From: CAYYMH01 sp964472785
GTDB lineage: Bacteria; Zhuqueibacterota; Zhuqueibacteria; Thermofontimicrobiales; Thermofontimicrobiaceae
Direction: 5' to 3'
Length of the DNA: 64,000 bases
Assembly (NCBI GenBank): GCA_964472785.1
Contig: CAYYMH010000003.1
Coordinates: 1 to 64,000, forward strand
The notes under the pieces were generated by a model. It worked only from the letters and a program-made list of their open reading frames with translations. It had not been told where the DNA came from and searched no databases. Made by a program: the position numbers and the translations under genes. Positions 46,816-55,608 of the stretch are shown in pieces (within the stretch, counting starts at the first letter, position 1; each line of letters starts with the position of its first letter).

Positions 46816-47958
46816 TCAGGAAATAAGTTCAGAAGCTAAAGCCATTAAATCTTTGATTTCAAGATTGACTTCCTCTTTCAATTTTTTGTCCTGCAACGCG
46901 CATTTAAAATGTATCTCGCATTTTGGACAGGCTGTGATCATGACTTCCGCTTCTGCCTGCCGAGCTTCCCGAAAGCGATTGGCTTGAATTGTTTTTGCGG
47001 TTGAACCGCATGTCAGCCAATTTCCCACACCGCAGCAAACGGAGCGATGCCGCGTTTTTTGCATTTCGTTCAATTGAAGATTCGGAATCGCCTGAATGAT
47101 CGAACGGGGTTCGTCGTACAGACCGGTGTGCCTTCCTAAACGACACGGATCCTGAAAGGTCACGGATTTTTTATGTTCATTAAATTTGATTTCTTTTGCT
47201 TCAATTTTATCTTTGAGCAGCTCTGAAATATGAACGACATCGAAACCGAGTTTACCAAAGAATTGCGGGTAATTCTGTGAAAATGTTTGGTACCCTTCCG
47301 GGCAGGCAAAAATCACGGTTTTGGCGCCTGAATTTTGAATTGATTTTAAATTATGTTCAGCTAATTTTTTGTAATTTTCAGTGTCTCCGCTCCACAGCAT
47401 GTCGTGGCCGCAGCAGCGCTCATCCTCGAGAATCATTGGCTGGATACCGATTTTGTTTAACAGACGAATCGCGCCTTTTGCCGAGTTGACAGATTCGACA
47501 TTCAAGTCGGTAAAAAATGCATCAAAGTATGGCGCACAACCGACAAAATACAAATAATCACTCTTTTTAGAAATTTTTAAATCCTCACTCAACCACTCCA
47601 GACGGTTCTGTTTCAGATTGCTGGCGGTCATAATTCGATTCAGAGACTGAAACGCACCACCGTGGCTGCATTCCGCTTTGACACCGTCGCTGATGGCAAG
47701 CTGCCGGATATCCCGCATAAAATCGATATATTTAATTTGTGACGGACACCGAATTTCGCAAAGCCCACAGGTTAGGCAATCCCACAAAGCTTTATCGACC
47801 AGCACAGAATCGGAATCTTTTTGAATACAGCGCATCAGTAACGAACGTGGTGAAAATGTATGATTAATTCTGGCCACCGGACAGATTGACGTACATTTAC
47901 CGCAATCCAAACAGTGATAAGCTCGCGAATCTCGAATGATTTCAGAAACAGGTTTCAT
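46816..47958 (-). CDS. HdrC-HdrB fusion protein (HdrD/GlpC-like)
   Basis: ATG 47958 (ribosome site AAGGAAG) gives about 380 residues. Residues about 10-80 carry two [4Fe-4S] motifs (CLDCGKCTSICPVA; CLTCGLCEIRCPSQ). The C-terminal 250 residues carry two CCG-type domains (FVGCAPYFDAF, DERCCGHDML; FQDPCRLGRHTGLYDE, VCCGVGNWL, CPKCEIHF). This is the HdrD-like layout, in which HdrC and HdrB parts are fused. It gives the operon two HdrB-type active modules, so the assembled complex may handle two electron acceptors. It lies 13 bases after mvhD. Confidence 0.88.
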   Translation of the reverse strand: MKPVSEIIRDSRAYHCLDCGKCTSICPVARINHTFSPRSLLMRCIQKDSDSVLVDKALWDCLTCGLCEIRCPSQIKYIDFMRDIRQLAISDGVKAECSHGGAFQSLNRIMTASNLKQNRLEWLSEDLKISKKSDYLYFVGCAPYFDAFFTDLNVESVNSAKGAIRLLNKIGIQPMILEDERCCGHDMLWSGDTENYKKLAEHNLKSIQNSGAKTVIFACPEGYQTFSQNYPQFFGKLGFDVVHISELLKDKIEAKEIKFNEHKKSVTFQDPCRLGRHTGLYDEPRSIIQAIPNLQLNEMQKTRHRSVCCGVGNWLTCGSTAKTIQANRFREARQAEAEVMITACPKCEIHFKCALQDKKLKEEVNLEIKDLMALASELIS

Positions 47959-47970
47959 AAACAAACTTCC

Positions 47971-48453
47971 TTAGGCTACATTGGCTTTTGAATCAGTTTC
48001 CGTTGATTTCAATTTTTTGTTTTTCAGGGGACTGGCCCCGAGTTTTTTAACTTGATTGATCATCTCGGTAATGACATTGGCAAATTTAGATGATTCCGCT
48101 GCGGATACCATTTCCCGGCGAACCCGTTCTTTTTCTAACCCGACCATGTTTAACATTTTTTCAACTTTTTCGAAGTTCTCCGCCGCCCGGCGGGCGCCAA
48201 ACATATAGTGGCAATCTTCGAAATGTCACGTGGCGACCAGTACGCCGTCCGCCCCCATTTCAAAAGCGCGTAAAATGAATGAGGGATTCACACGTCCACC
48301 GCACATCAGCCGGATAATTCTGACATTGGGCGGATACTGCAGACGGTTGATGCCGGCACCATCAGCCGCCGGATAACTGCACCAGTTGCAACAGAACGCC
48401 ACTAACTTGGGTTCAAAGGTGTTTTTGGTTTTTGTCTTTTTCGCTTGAGGCAT
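47971..48453 (-). CDS. mvhD: MvhD-family electron-transfer subunit with in-frame TGA (predicted selenocysteine)
   Basis: In methanogens MvhD carries electrons from the hydrogenase MvhAG to HdrA through a [2Fe-2S] cluster. Read through TGA at 48226-48228, the frame gives 160 residues with Sec76. The part before reads FCCNWCSYPAADGAG and ends GADGVLVAT; the part after starts HFEDCHYMFGARRAAE. The fused MvhD domain at the end of the operon has SGCHFADCHYI at the same place, so the TGA stands for a Cys/Sec. A GC-rich hairpin (CGCCC, loop GCC, GGGCG) starts about 30 bases after the TGA. GGAG precedes ATG 48453. No MvhA or MvhG gene is in the window. Confidence 0.82.
48195..48228 (-). promoter_or_regulatory. 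TGA codon and start of candidate SECIS region of mvhD
   Basis: The TGA is at 48226-48228. A 5-bp GC stem (CGCCC/GGGCG, 3-base loop) begins about 30 bases downstream and extends just past this interval. A weaker alternative, GCCA/TGGC with a 9-base loop, lies nearer. Both are by eye only, so the support is weaker than for the HdrA elements. Confidence 0.4.
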
Positions 48454-48514
48454 TTATTGCTCCATTATTTTATCATACGTTTATTCTAAATATTCACTAA
48501 TGTCGTTTTCTATT

Positions 48515-48795
48515 TTATTTTTCAGATCGACCATAAATGGGAACACCTTCTTCAACAACCATTTGTTTAAAACGTAATGGACGATTCAAATCAATCATAT
48601 CAACAGGTTTTGATAGTCCAAAAATCAATTCTCTATAGAATTAATAAAACTGAGAAGCGGAAATGCCCTCTACTGCTAAATCAATATCCCGACCTTGTTG
48701 CTTTGAAGTCGCATTTGAACCAAAAAGAAGTATTCTTGTCACATTATATTTTGAGCTATCTCAACGATCTTCGATCGATCTTTTTCTGAAATCAT
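48515..48795 (-). pseudogene. Broken MNT-type nucleotidyltransferase (antitoxin-like) between two hdr genes
   Basis: From ATG 48795 the frame reads MISEKDRSKIVEIAQ, then shifts by one base near 48750 (an A appears to be missing). It continues as YNVTRILLFGSNATSKQQ, then GRDIDLAVEGISASQFY, a stop TAA, FYRELIFGLSKPVDMIDL, and ends VVEEGVPIYGRSEK. The GSNA...GRDIDL pattern is that of minimal nucleotidyltransferases, usually paired with HEPN proteins as toxin-antitoxin systems. A short overlapping start (MVDLKNKIENDISEYLE) at its end may be the stump of the partner. One frameshift plus one stop make it non-functional. Confidence 0.7.
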
Positions 48796-48817
48796 AAATA
48801 TAACCGTAGTTTTTCAT

Positions 48818-51800
48818 CTATTCGGAAAACAACGCCTCCATTTGCGCTTCAATTTGATCAGACGTGAAATGCCGCACATCAATCGCACCGGTCGGACAAA
48901 CAGATGCGCACGTCCCGCAACCTTTGCAGAGCGCTTCATTAACGAAAACAGTCATAATACCGGCTTCATTCTCTTTTAGTTCCAGTGCATGATATTCACA
49001 AATATCCACACATTTGCCACAGGCTCGACACAGATTTTCGCGCGCTGTGGAAACAATCGGTTCTAATCGTATCGTATCCCTACTCAGTATTGCAGTAACT
49101 TTCGCTGCTACCGCCGATGCCTGAGCAACTGAATCGGAAATATCTTTGGGACCCTGAGCGCAGCCTGCAACAAAAATACCTTCAATGGCGGTTTCCACCG
49201 GACCGAGTTTGGGATGACGCTCCATGAAAAAATTATCTGAACTACGCGGTATTTTAAGTAATTCGGAAATGTAAGTGCTTTCCGGTTCTCTGGGAACCAT
49301 ACCTAACGACAAAACCACCACGTCAGTCGGGAATTCCAATTGATCTTTTCTGGTGGCATGATCTGCCATGATCGATGTCACGTTCTTTTTACCCACTAAT
49401 TTGGGCGGTTTATCCATCGAAAAAGGAATAAACAGCACGCCGAGCCCGCGGGCTTCGCGGTACATTTCCTCAGCGCCACGGCTGTAAACCCGAATATCCC
49501 GGTGAAGGATAATCACATTAATGCCCATTTTTCGCAACGCAATCGCCTGCTTGATCGCTGCCTGACAACAGTAGCGAGAACATCCGGTATTCCCCTTTGG
49601 ATTACGAGATCCGACACACTGAATGTAAACCACCGTATTCGGTTTTTTATCATTTATTTTTAAATCAGTGCCCCGCCAGATGTAATCTTCAAACTGGTGA
49701 TTGGAGAATACATTGGAAAATTTGCCAAAGCCATATTCTCCGCGTTCCGGTTGATACAAGTCTGCGCCAGTCGCGATGACGATAGCTCCCACTTTAAATG
49801 GTTCTGCGAATTTATCTTTATGCGCGTGTGATTTCAGCGTCACTTCAAAATTACCGACGAAACCGTTCACGGCTTGAATTTCAGTCTCTGTGAAAACTTG
49901 AACACCCAGTTTTTCCAGGCTTTTGATCTTTTTATCAATCAAATGACTGCCCGGTTTATAACTGGGATAAAGGGTTGATAATCCACTGACTCTGCCGCCC
50001 AGTTCTTTTTCCTCTTCGATCAGAATCACTTTGAAACCACGACCGGCCAAATCAGTCGCAGTTTGAATTCCCGTAATACCACCGCCAATAATTAGCACAT
50101 CATGTCCGATGGAAAGTTCACGCGTTTGCAGCGGCTGCAATAGTTTAGAACGAGCCACCGCCATACGCACCAGATCTTTTGCTTTTTGAGTGGCAGCTTC
50201 AGGTTCTGTGACATGAACCCAGGAACACTGGTCGCGGATATTTACCATTTCGAACAAGTACGGATTGAGCCCCGCTTTGGCAACTGTTTCCTGAAAAATC
50301 GGTTCGTGTGTCTTCGGAGTACACGCAGCTACCACGATGCGGTTCAATTTGTGTTCATGAATGCGTTGTTGAATTTCATTTTGTGTACTGGCGGCACAGG
50401 CAAATTGCGTTTCCTCACAATACGCGATATTTGGCAGGTCACGCGCATATTCGGCAACTGCTTTCACATCCACCACGCCGGCGATATTAATGCCGCAGTG
50501 ACAAACAAAAACACCGATGCGCGGCTCTCCGCTGGTATCTACCTGCGGAATTTCCTCTTCTTCCCGCTCTATTTTATGCTCCATGACATGCCGTGCAGCC
50601 CGCACTGCTGCGCCCGACGCGTCAGCAATCGAGTCGGTGATATCTTTCGGACTGATGGCACAGCCGCATACGTAAATTCCCTCTTTAGATGTGTCCAGCG
50701 GATCAGCACAGGGATCTAATTGTTTAATAAAGCCATCTTTGTCCAGTTCAATATTGAGTGCTTCCGCTAAATTTTTACTGCTGCTTTGCGGAATCAGAGC
50801 CGAGGACAGCACTGCCAAATCGACGAGTTCTTTTTCTATTTTTCCGGTTTTCATATTTTCGTAAGTGATGACCGTTTTTCCGGTCTTGGGATCTTCGACA
50901 ATCTTCGATGGCTTTGCCTGAATGAATGATAGTTTGTCGAGATTTGCCGCCCGTTCGAAGAATTCTTCAAATCCTTTACCAAATGCGCGGATGTCGATGT
51001 AGAAGATTTTCATATCCGCTTCAGGAAAGTGCTCGTGGATCAGCAGCGCGTCTTTCATTGCATTCATGCAACAAATCCGGCTGCAATAGGGGATGTCCCG
51101 TTTCATGTTTCGCGAGCCAACGCACTGAATAAAGGCAATTTGCTTTGGCTGTTTGCGATCGGTGAATTTTATTAATTCACCCTGGGTCGGTCCGCTCGAT
51201 GAGAGAATCCGTTCCAATTCCATACTGGTGACCACGTTTTCAAAACGAGTGTAGCCAAACTCACTGGCTTCTCTGGGATCGTAGTAATCCACTCCGGTCG
51301 CGACAATAACTGATCCGGCCCGAACTTCGACAATTTCGTCCTGTTCATCGTAGTCAATCGCATTGCGCTCACACACATCGGCACAGCGCGAACACGCTAG
51401 CGGGAACGTTCCGAGACAATCATCCGCATCTCTGATGTACGCATTGGGAACTGCCTGAGGAAAGGGTGAATAAATCGCCTTCCGGGCGCCGAGACCGATT
51501 TCGAATTCATTGGGTACAATAATCGGGCAAACTTTGGCACACTCGCCGCAACTCGTGCAGTCCTCGATATTGACATAACGGGCTTTTTGTAAAATTTTTA
51601 CTCGAAAATCACCCTTTTTTCCTTTGACTTCGAGAACTTCGCTATTTGTGTAAAGCTTGATATTGGGATGCCGACCGACATCCATCATTTTCGGACCGAG
51701 AATTCATATCGCGCAATCCATTGACGGGAACGTTTTGTCTAATCGCGCCATGATCCCGCCAATGCTCGGATTTTTCTCAACTAAATAAACCTGGAATTGA

Positions 51801-51871
51801 GAATTTGCCAGATCAAGCGATGCCTGCATCCCGGCAATCCCGCCGCCGATAACCAGTACGCCTTTTTCCAC
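48818..51871 (-). CDS. hdrA: Double HdrA (HdrA-HdrA) with in-frame TGA (predicted selenocysteine)
   Basis: From GTG 51871 (GGAGGA upstream) one frame runs through TGA at 51704-51706 to 48818: 1017 residues, Sec56. Residues 1-60 are an FAD site (VLVIGGGIAGMQASLDLA) leading to PSMDCAI-U-ILGPKMMDVGRH. An inserted ferredoxin follows at about 104-170 (CTSCGECAKVCP; CSRCADVCERN). A second HdrA starts near 448 with the N-terminal domain (RIGVFVCHCGINIAG, VVAACTPKTHEP), then FAD site VLIIGGGITGIQTATDLA near 592. In this second module the DCxxU motif is replaced by LYPSYKPGSHLI, so it lost the Cys/Sec. The C-terminus has two [4Fe-4S] motifs (CRACGKCVDICE; CKGCGTCASVCP). It lies 42 bases after korC of set 2. 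Confidence 0.85.
51662..51709 (-). promoter_or_regulatory. Candidate SECIS element after the double-HdrA TGA codon
   Basis: It contains the TGA (51704-51706) and can form GGATG/CATCC around loop TCGGTCGG at 51666-51683. Of 48 bases, 47 match the block at 44500-44547; the one change is in a Gly wobble position. Sequence on both sides of the block has diverged, including wobble bases just upstream (GACTGTTCT against GATTGCGCG), which argues for RNA-level constraint here. Confidence 0.6.
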
Positions 51872-51913
51872 GAGTTTCCTCCGGTGGTTTATATGAGATA
51901 AAACTATTTTATT

Positions 51914-52462
51914 CTATTTCTTCAACAAACCTTGTCCGTATTCAAAGCCTTTGTCGAATGCTTTGAGATTCAGTTCTTCAGTGCCTTTTGGCACTGATGT
52001 TTCCACGGTTTTACGAACTGCTTCTTTATTGATCAATTTAGAAATCGCAGTAAAGAAACCAAGCATTACAATATTCAGTACAATTTTACGTCCGAGCTCC
52101 TCTGCAAAACGTGTCGCCGGAATTTTGTACAATTTGACTTTTTCGCGAGCTTTGGCATCCTTGACAAGGTCTTCATCCACGAGTAATAAACCAGTGTTTT
52201 TTAATTCCGGTTCAAATTTTGAATAAGCCTCCTGTGACATACAAATCAGAATGTCAGCTTCAGTCAGGTACGGATACAAAATCTGATCGTCATCTACAAT
52301 AACCTGAGCGCTACAAGCGCTTCCCCGCGCTTCAGGACCAAAACTCTGCGTCAATGTTGAATGTTTGTTATCATGAATTGCAGCAGATTTTCCAATCAAA
52401 TATCCGCACAAAATTACTCCCTGTCCGCCAAAGCCAGTGACACGTATTTCGGTTTTTGCCAT
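51914..52462 (-). CDS. korC: 2-oxoacid:ferredoxin oxidoreductase, gamma subunit (set 2)
   Basis: This is the gamma subunit paralogue of the gene at 34561: VTGFGGQGVILCGYLIGKSA, STLTQSFGPEARGSACSAQVI, KIVLNIVMLGFF. Length 182. GGAGG precedes ATG 52462. It is the last kor gene before the double HdrA, so the Kor and Hdr genes are read as one transcript. Confidence 0.9.
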   Translation of the reverse strand: MAKTEIRVTGFGGQGVILCGYLIGKSAAIHDNKHSTLTQSFGPEARGSACSAQVIVDDDQILYPYLTEADILICMSQEAYSKFEPELKNTGLLLVDEDLVKDAKAREKVKLYKIPATRFAEELGRKIVLNIVMLGFFTAISKLINKEAVRKTVETSVPKGTEELNLKAFDKGFEYGQGLLKK

Positions 52463-52525
52463 TCTTTTCCTCCATTATACTAATAGGTGGCTTCAGTTGT
52501 TATTGCTATCTTATCAGGTATGTTA

Positions 52526-53428
52526 TCAACCTGCCACTGCTTTTTTTTCTTCTTTTGATTTTTCACCATAGGGCACAAATTTATCGCCCAGTCTCGTTCT
52601 CAAATGAGTATTCCAATTATCGACAAAAGTCGGTTTCTCAATATCAACAAATTTACCGACTGTGATTTTATCCTGGAATGCAATATCCAGTGTATCCAGC
52701 GGTGCGCCATGTTTGATTACACTATTATCATGGTAAAATTTCATCAAATCAAGTCCGGTACCTAACCTGTTGCGCCGTGCGTACAGTGTAGAACAGGGGG
52801 CAATAATTTCGACCACGGAAAATCCGGGTTTTTCAAGCGCTTCCTGCATTGCTTTGGTCAACCGCCGGATGTGCAACGCAGTCCAGCGTGCCACATAAAC
52901 GGCGCCACAGGATGCAGCTAATCTCGGAATGTTGAACGGCAAATCAGAATTTCCGTACGGCGATGTCGAGCTGTTCGCCTCAATCGGCGTGGTCGGTGCG
53001 CACTGCCCGCCTGTCATCGCGTAAATGAAGTTGTTCACACAGATGACAGTGATATCCATATTGCGCCGCGCTGCATGGATAAAATGGTTTCCGCCAATTG
53101 AAATTAAATCGCCGTCACCGCTGAAAACGACTACCTTCAGTTCCGGATTTGATAATTTCAGTCCGGTGGCAAAAGGAATCGCGCGTCCGTGTGTGGTGTG
53201 GAATGAATCCAGCTTAATATAGCCTGCAACGCGCCCTGTGCAGCCGATGCCGGAGACCACATTGACCTTGTCCATCGGATAATCAAAATTCCCCAATGCC
53301 TGAATGAAACATGAGACTGCCGTTCCGATCCCGCAGGTCGAGCACCAGATGTGCGGAATCCGATCCATACGGAGCAATTTTTCCATCGGATGTTCGGGGA
53401 CGTTTCCAATATCTTTACCTTTACTCAT
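52526..53428 (-). CDS. korB: 2-oxoacid:ferredoxin oxidoreductase, beta subunit (set 2)
   Basis: This is the thiamine diphosphate subunit: WCSTCGIGTAV, GIGCTGRVAGY, HTTHGRAIPFATG, the TPP motif GDGDLISIGGNHFIHAARRN and FIYAMTGGQCAPTTP. It has a 30-residue extension compared with set 1, ending Lys-rich. ATG 53428 overlaps the korA stop by four bases, implying translational coupling. Substrate specificity may differ from set 1 because pocket residues differ (CAPTTP against VSPTTP). Confidence 0.92.
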   Translation of the reverse strand: MSKGKDIGNVPEHPMEKLLRMDRIPHIWCSTCGIGTAVSCFIQALGNFDYPMDKVNVVSGIGCTGRVAGYIKLDSFHTTHGRAIPFATGLKLSNPELKVVVFSGDGDLISIGGNHFIHAARRNMDITVICVNNFIYAMTGGQCAPTTPIEANSSTSPYGNSDLPFNIPRLAASCGAVYVARWTALHIRRLTKAMQEALEKPGFSVVEIIAPCSTLYARRNRLGTGLDLMKFYHDNSVIKHGAPLDTLDIAFQDKITVGKFVDIEKPTFVDNWNTHLRTRLGDKFVPYGEKSKEEKKAVAG

Positions 53429-54582
53429 TTTGCTGCCTCCTGTATTACTTTATAAATATCTTCCGGATCATGAACCCAGCCGCCAGCGTGAGGCACATGG
53501 AGCACTTTTGCCTGTCCGGCAACAACTCGCTCTAACTCCAGAACAACCTGTCCCAGGTTAATTTCCGGCATCACAAAACCTTTTACTTTTTTCGCTAATT
53601 CCCTGACCCGTTTTTCAGGGAATGGCCAGACCGTGATCATTTTAATATAACCGACTTTTATTCCCTGTTTTCTGGCCTTGGTTATCGCCGGCACAGTGAC
53701 GCGTGAGGTGATGCCATAAGCCATGACAATCACATCTGCATCTTCGACTTGCTCTTCTTCAAGTTCGATGATATCATCAGCGTTCAACTTGATTTTATCC
53801 ACCAGACGCCTAACCAGTTTATCTTGGGCATCGGCTTTCATCGCCGGATAACCTTTTTCATCGTGAGTCAGTCCGGTGGAGTGAATTTTATAACCTTCAC
53901 CTGCGACAATCATTTCCGGGACTAAACTTTTATTTGTTTCATAGGGTAGATATTTGTCAGGTGGTTTATTTGTTAGCTTCCGATTTTCAATGTGAATATC
54001 TTCCGGCTTGGGGACGACGACTTTTTCAGTCATGTGACCAACACATTCGTCCATCATCAAGAAAACCGGCACACGATAGCGTTCAGCCAGATTAAAACAT
54101 TTGATTGTATAATCATAGGTTTCCTGCGGAGAAGCAGGACTCAGAGCAATAATTTCGTAGTCGCCGTGAGAACCCCAGCGTGCCTGCATCATATCAGCTT
54201 GGCCAACCATCGTTGGTAAGCCGGTTGATGGACCACCGCGTTGCACATTTACGATAACGCAGGGAGTTTCCATCATGGCAGCCAGTCCGATATTTTCCAT
54301 CATCAGGGAAAATCCGGGACCCGACGTTACAGTCATAGATTTTTTACCACCCCACGCTGCGCCAACAATTGCTGCCATTGAAGCCAGTTCGTCTTCCATT
54401 TGAATAAAGAGACCGCCAACATACGGAATTCGCGCGCAAAACCGTTCCGCGACTTCCGTTGAAGGGGTAATGGGATAGCCTGCAAAAAACCGACATCCGG
54501 CAGATAGAGCGCCTTCGGTGCAGGCATGATCTCCGTCTAAATAATGTTCACCGGTTAATACACCTTTTGGATCAGCTTTCAA
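53425..54582 (-). CDS. korA: 2-oxoacid:ferredoxin oxidoreductase, alpha subunit (set 2)
   Basis: This is the alpha subunit of 385 residues: GDHACTEGALSAGCRFFAGY with PITPSTE, MEDELASMAAIVGAAWGG, TSGPGFSLMMEN, RGGPSTGLPT and PEINLGQVV. It overlaps korD by 11 bases at the front and korB by 4 at the end. It is clearly homologous to the gene at 36196 but diverged, so the two sets are old paralogues, not a recent duplication. Confidence 0.92.
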   Translation of the reverse strand: MKADPKGVLTGEHYLDGDHACTEGALSAGCRFFAGYPITPSTEVAERFCARIPYVGGLFIQMEDELASMAAIVGAAWGGKKSMTVTSGPGFSLMMENIGLAAMMETPCVIVNVQRGGPSTGLPTMVGQADMMQARWGSHGDYEIIALSPASPQETYDYTIKCFNLAERYRVPVFLMMDECVGHMTEKVVVPKPEDIHIENRKLTNKPPDKYLPYETNKSLVPEMIVAGEGYKIHSTGLTHDEKGYPAMKADAQDKLVRRLVDKIKLNADDIIELEEEQVEDADVIVMAYGITSRVTVPAITKARKQGIKVGYIKMITVWPFPEKRVRELAKKVKGFVMPEINLGQVVLELERVVAGQAKVLHVPHAGGWVHDPEDIYKVIQEAAK

Positions 54583-54850
54583 CGCTTTCCTCCTCTTCCT
54601 TTAGTGTGACAAAGATTGCAAATTCAGGACAAAGTAATTCACATAATTGACAATGAACACATGCATCAGGATTAACAGCTTCGGGTGGATGATAGCCCTT
54701 GATATTAAAATCTGAGGATAATTCCAAAACATCCCGGGGACAGTACTCCACACAAAAACCGCATCCCTTGCATCGATCGCGGACGATGTGAATTTCCCCA
54801 TGAGGAATTTTAATTTTATCCGCATCGAGAGGTTTGCGCCAATATTGCAT
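54572..54850 (-). CDS. korD: 4Fe-4S dicluster ferredoxin, delta subunit (set 2)
   Basis: This 92-residue ferredoxin has CKGCGFCVEYCP and CVHCQLCELLCP motifs, an N-terminal extension (MQYWRKPLDADKIKIPHGEI) and an acidic tail. GGAG precedes ATG 54850. It is the first clear gene of the Kor-Hdr operon and would collect electrons from KorB for delivery to ferredoxin or the Hdr subunits. Confidence 0.92.
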   Translation of the reverse strand: MQYWRKPLDADKIKIPHGEIHIVRDRCKGCGFCVEYCPRDVLELSSDFNIKGYHPPEAVNPDACVHCQLCELLCPEFAIFVTLKEEEESVES

Positions 54851-54868
54851 CGAAATCTCCTAATACTT

Positions 54869-55132
54869 TTATAGGGTTAATAATTTTAAAATAGAAACTC
54901 GATCTTTAATTTGTTTATTTACTTTTTTATAATTAATAGGAACAATAGCTAGTATTTGAGAAAGAATTTTCTTATGAGTCAGAGAAAGCGCTTCAGTATG
55001 AATATCAGGCTTCAGTTGAGTTCGAATTTCTGGACAAGCACCGCAACAGTTAACTTTATGTATTACAGGTTCCAGCAATGTCGATCCTATTTTTTGGAGT
55101 GAATAAATATCAATTAGATTTATTAAACTCAA
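54869..55132 (-). CDS. Doubtful small gene upstream of korD
   Basis: This 87-residue frame starts at TTG without a visible ribosome binding site and ends 18 bases before korD. It contains VNCCGACPEIRTQL, which has three Cys residues, but no family is recognised. It could be a chance frame in the operon leader or the remains of a gene. Confidence 0.25.
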   Translation of the reverse strand: MSLINLIDIYSLQKIGSTLLEPVIHKVNCCGACPEIRTQLKPDIHTEALSLTHKKILSQILAIVPINYKKVNKQIKDRVSILKLLTL

Positions 55133-55298
55133 TTTGAGCGTGTATCTAATTTAATCAAGGTAGATAAGATATAACAAAATAATTAAAAGGCAAGTATTTT
55201 TTTAAATAATTTTGATAAAGTTAAAAAATATTTTGTAACCTTTCCTGTTAATCCAAGTTTATTATAGTGAACATCGAAAATAGGGACGAAAATTAGTA

Positions 55299-55507
55299 GT
55301 GAATTCACAAAACGATAATGACCTGATGGAACAGGTCAGCAACGGTGATGTCGATAAACTGAGCCTCCTGTTCGAGAAGTACCATGTCATGCTGTACAAT
55401 TATTTTCTCAAACTGACGAAAATAGAAACATTAGTCAGGACTTAGTGCAGGATATTTTTTCCCAATTTTATAAATGCTACAAATGTTCAATTCCTTTGGA
55501 ATTGTAA
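55299..55507 (+). pseudogene. Truncated, frameshifted sigma-70 family (ECF) factor
   Basis: GTG 55299 starts MNSQNDNDLMEQVSNGDVDK, then LSLLFEKYHVMLYNYFLKLT, a typical ECF sigma region 2 beginning. Near 55420 the frame breaks. The next frame continues RNISQDLVQDIFSQFYKCY, which matches the conserved (A/S)xDLxQDxF segment, and stops at 55507. Regions 3 and 4 are gone; an inverted-repeat element follows at once. It is not a copy of the intact sigma gene at 60973. Confidence 0.65.
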
Positions 55508-55516
55508 CAATTATTT

Positions 55517-55608
55517 TGTATCCATTCAAAAACAGATGGTGAACATGCACCCTTTCAAAGGTTCAAAACCTTTGAAAGGGTATTGCCATAAAATATTGAG
55601 TGGATACA
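55517..55608. repeat. Short inverted-repeat element with perfect 15-bp hairpin
   Basis: ACCCTTTCAAAGGTT at 55549-55563 and its exact inverse at 55567-55581 leave a 3-base loop. The outer ends TGTATCCATTCA (from 55517) and TGAGTGGATACA (to about 55608) are inverted with one mismatch. The TGTATC ends resemble those of the element at 35217-35340. It abuts the broken sigma gene, which it may have disrupted. Confidence 0.55.

Noticed and set aside
47971..48453. MvhD as two small unrelated genes
   Set aside because: The second part lacks an own ribosome binding site and continues the conserved HFEDCHY motif; the fused paralogue in the operon is continuous.
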